Positions 58,001 through 61,000 of a stretch of DNA of 64,000 nucleotides are shown here, in pieces; position 1 is the stretch's first letter; every line of letters begins with the position of its first letter. Source of the DNA: Certhia americana (taxonomy: Eukaryota; Chordata; Aves; Passeriformes; Certhiidae). A program made the position numbers and the translations under genes. The notes under the pieces were generated by a model. That model was not told the DNA's origin. It did no database searches and saw only the letters and a list, made by a program, of their open reading frames with translations. The stretch is from NCBI GenBank assembly GCA_018697195.1, contig CM031864.1:15381286-15445285 (forward strand), written 5' to 3'.

Positions 58001-61000
58001 AGTGTGACTCTAATCCAATTTCATTGTTATAAAACTCCTTACATTTTATTTTTATAAATTAATTCAAGTACATAACTTAAGTTTCAACTTTTAATATATT
58101 TTTTAATTTTCCTTGGATTCATTATGTCACCTGTGTCTACAGTGGTCAGTCTAATCTAATGAACTGCTGAAATACACCAGCGTTAAAGTAAATATAAAGC
58201 ATTTTGCTGTTATAATTTGTCTGAATATTAAACGAGGCCTCAAGAAGAACAGGACAGACAAAATATTTTTCTATAAGTAAGAAAAATAATACCTTTTCTC
58301 CAGATTTTGCCCGTCCTGGAGAGAGTCCTGGGTCTCCTTTAGGGCCCTGTTGCAGAGAAATTAAGCTCAATAATACAATTGGGAGAGAATTGCTAATAAT
58401 ATATGTTAAAACAAGTATTCTCATCTGTTATAAGAGGAGAAAAACGTAAATGTGCTTCTTATTATAGATATATTTCTAATAACTTTTTCAGTAAAGAACT
58501 AGGAAAAAAATAAAAGAGTGCAGGTTCACACTGAAATAAGACTTAAATTTTCCAAATTTTGTGAAGTCACAAAATTTGGAAAAGCAGATTTATTGGTAAA
58601 TCCAAGCAGAATTAGAGCAGATGTTCCAGCCAAATTGCTCTGCCCATGTCTCCATCACTTCAGGACACCAGCCGTGCCTCAAACAATGTGCAGAATTATC
58701 AGGCAGTATTACTGCATGAACCAAAACCTTGTACAGGTTTCCTCAGGCTCAGCCTTCCCACAGTGCCAGAATCCATAAAAATAGATTTTTTTAACTAATA
58801 TATTTTTCAAAGAGCCAAGAATAAAGTCAAACCTCATGGATACCCTTACATTACTTTAAAAACATCCCCAATTTTTTATCAGTAATTAATGCTGAGGGAT
58901 TGCTATAGGTTGTAACTACTGGCCCTCACTCAGGGCAGGACTCTTTGCTGCAAGGACATTAATGTTGTGCCATGTTCCAGGAGCAACTGCATAAAGGATC
59001 CTTCAGCACAGGAGGGGAAAAATGCATGCATCTTAAAGACAGAATAAAATTCTGCTTCATTTTCTGCTAGAAAAGTCTTGCAACTCATCTGCCATGTTTC
59101 AATATCAAACAAGAGTGTGTTCGTTTCAGTGTAGCCAACCAGATCTTCATAGCCAAAATTTCAGGAGCACCTGGCTAATTTTTATTTAGAGAAAACCACT
59201 TCAGAATATACTTGTATTAAAAGGATAACTTATAATCTAATAGAAATTTAAGAGATCACTAAGCACCTAGTAATACGTATATTTTTATATTTAAATAAAA
59301 CATATATAGGTACATACACATGTGTACAATTCCTTCTATTCTTAAACTCATGGACAGAGCTACTGAACTGATCAAAATTACCATCCAGTGGGGGAGAAAA
59401 TAAATTATAAAACAAAGCCTAGGAATAATTGGTTAGAACTAATTATTTTCCTAGCAATGTATTATATTATGTAACCAACATAAATATAGCAAAAATTAAT
59501 TATAAATCTTTAACTGTCCCTATAGAACTAGATAAAAATAAAAACACACACAAAAAAGAGTCACTTGGTTTTACAGAACTTGGCTCTGAAAGCTTTATTA
59601 AATTTCTCTTTATGTCCTCAAGCAGATTTTAGCACCTGCCACGACATGTCAGATTCCTGCAATTAGGAATCATACTAACAAATCATGGTACTGCCTTTTT
59701 CCTAACAGATCTATCAAAGTGTTCAAACTAAATATGAGCTGAAGGTATTCTGCAACTGCACAAATCTGTCAAACCTATTTAAAGGGCCGATGTAACACAA
59801 GATTGAAGGTGTTATTTGAGCTTTCAATCCAGTATTTTGTGTTTGACTATAAATATCACTTCCATAAATCTTCAGAAAATTAGTCTAGCATATTAATTAA
59901 TAATAATGACTGAGCTATTAGAATATTTCAATGTCAGAGGTTAGACATGGACAATAAAATAGCAATTTATAGGAACTGACAGTCTACATTTTTCCTTTTT
60001 TTTCTTTTTTTTAAGCAAAGCAAAAGTTTACAGCAATTAAGCATTTAAACCTCAGTTTATGAGAGGCTGAAATGACTTATAGGAACTCTTTTGGGAAATA
60101 TAGATTACTTGCAAAGATAACTGTTTCTGAGTCATCATTTTTCACACATAGATGATTTTCTTTCCACTGAGTAATCTGCTGTTTTGTTATGAAATGAAGG
60201 TCAATTTGATTTATTACATTTAATTAAAATATGTTTATAGTAGCAGTCTCCACCTTTAAACAAAAGGCCAATTACTTCTATTACAGGAAACAGTTCTGAG
60301 GCTTCCAAAAAGTTATTTAAAAGTTCACGTATTTACATGGCACCATGAATAAATAAACTCACCTTGGGACCTGGCAATCCTGGCAAACCTGGGTTACCAT
60401 GTGGTCCTGGAATACCCTATTAAAAAAAAAAAAAAAAAATGAAGAACAACAAATGGGAATACTCAGTACACAGCTGAGTATATGTGAATGGTTTACAAAG
60501 AATGATTTTACTGCATATTTCCTGCTTTTAGAGTTACTGGTTAGGATTCTCAAAGGATTCACAAGAAATTAAACATACATATCTCCCTAAAAATTCAAAG
60601 TGAAGGTGAGTATCCCCCTTTCTTTCACAAATATCAGTTTCTATTGTCTTCCCAGGTAATTCTTAACAGGTGTTTGGCATAGTCACTGCAATGTTGCTCT
60701 CCAGCTACAACAATTGAAGGCATGAAATAAAATCAGTAAAATCACATTCTGAGGTACCCAGCTATACACTGCAAAGGGAAGGAAGCAGATAAATTCTTAA
60801 TGACTTAAAAGGTGCCTCAAAGCCGTGTTTTCCACATTCTTAAAAAAAATTTTTAAAAAAACATAGATTATCCTGATTCTCCCACAGCTAGTGTAGAAAG
60901 GAGTCTGGTTATTAAAATAATTCAACTTAACCTCTTCCACGAACAGAATAAGCTATCAAGTCTACCTGTGCCTTCCAGTGTAAGTGTCTGTTCCAGAAAC

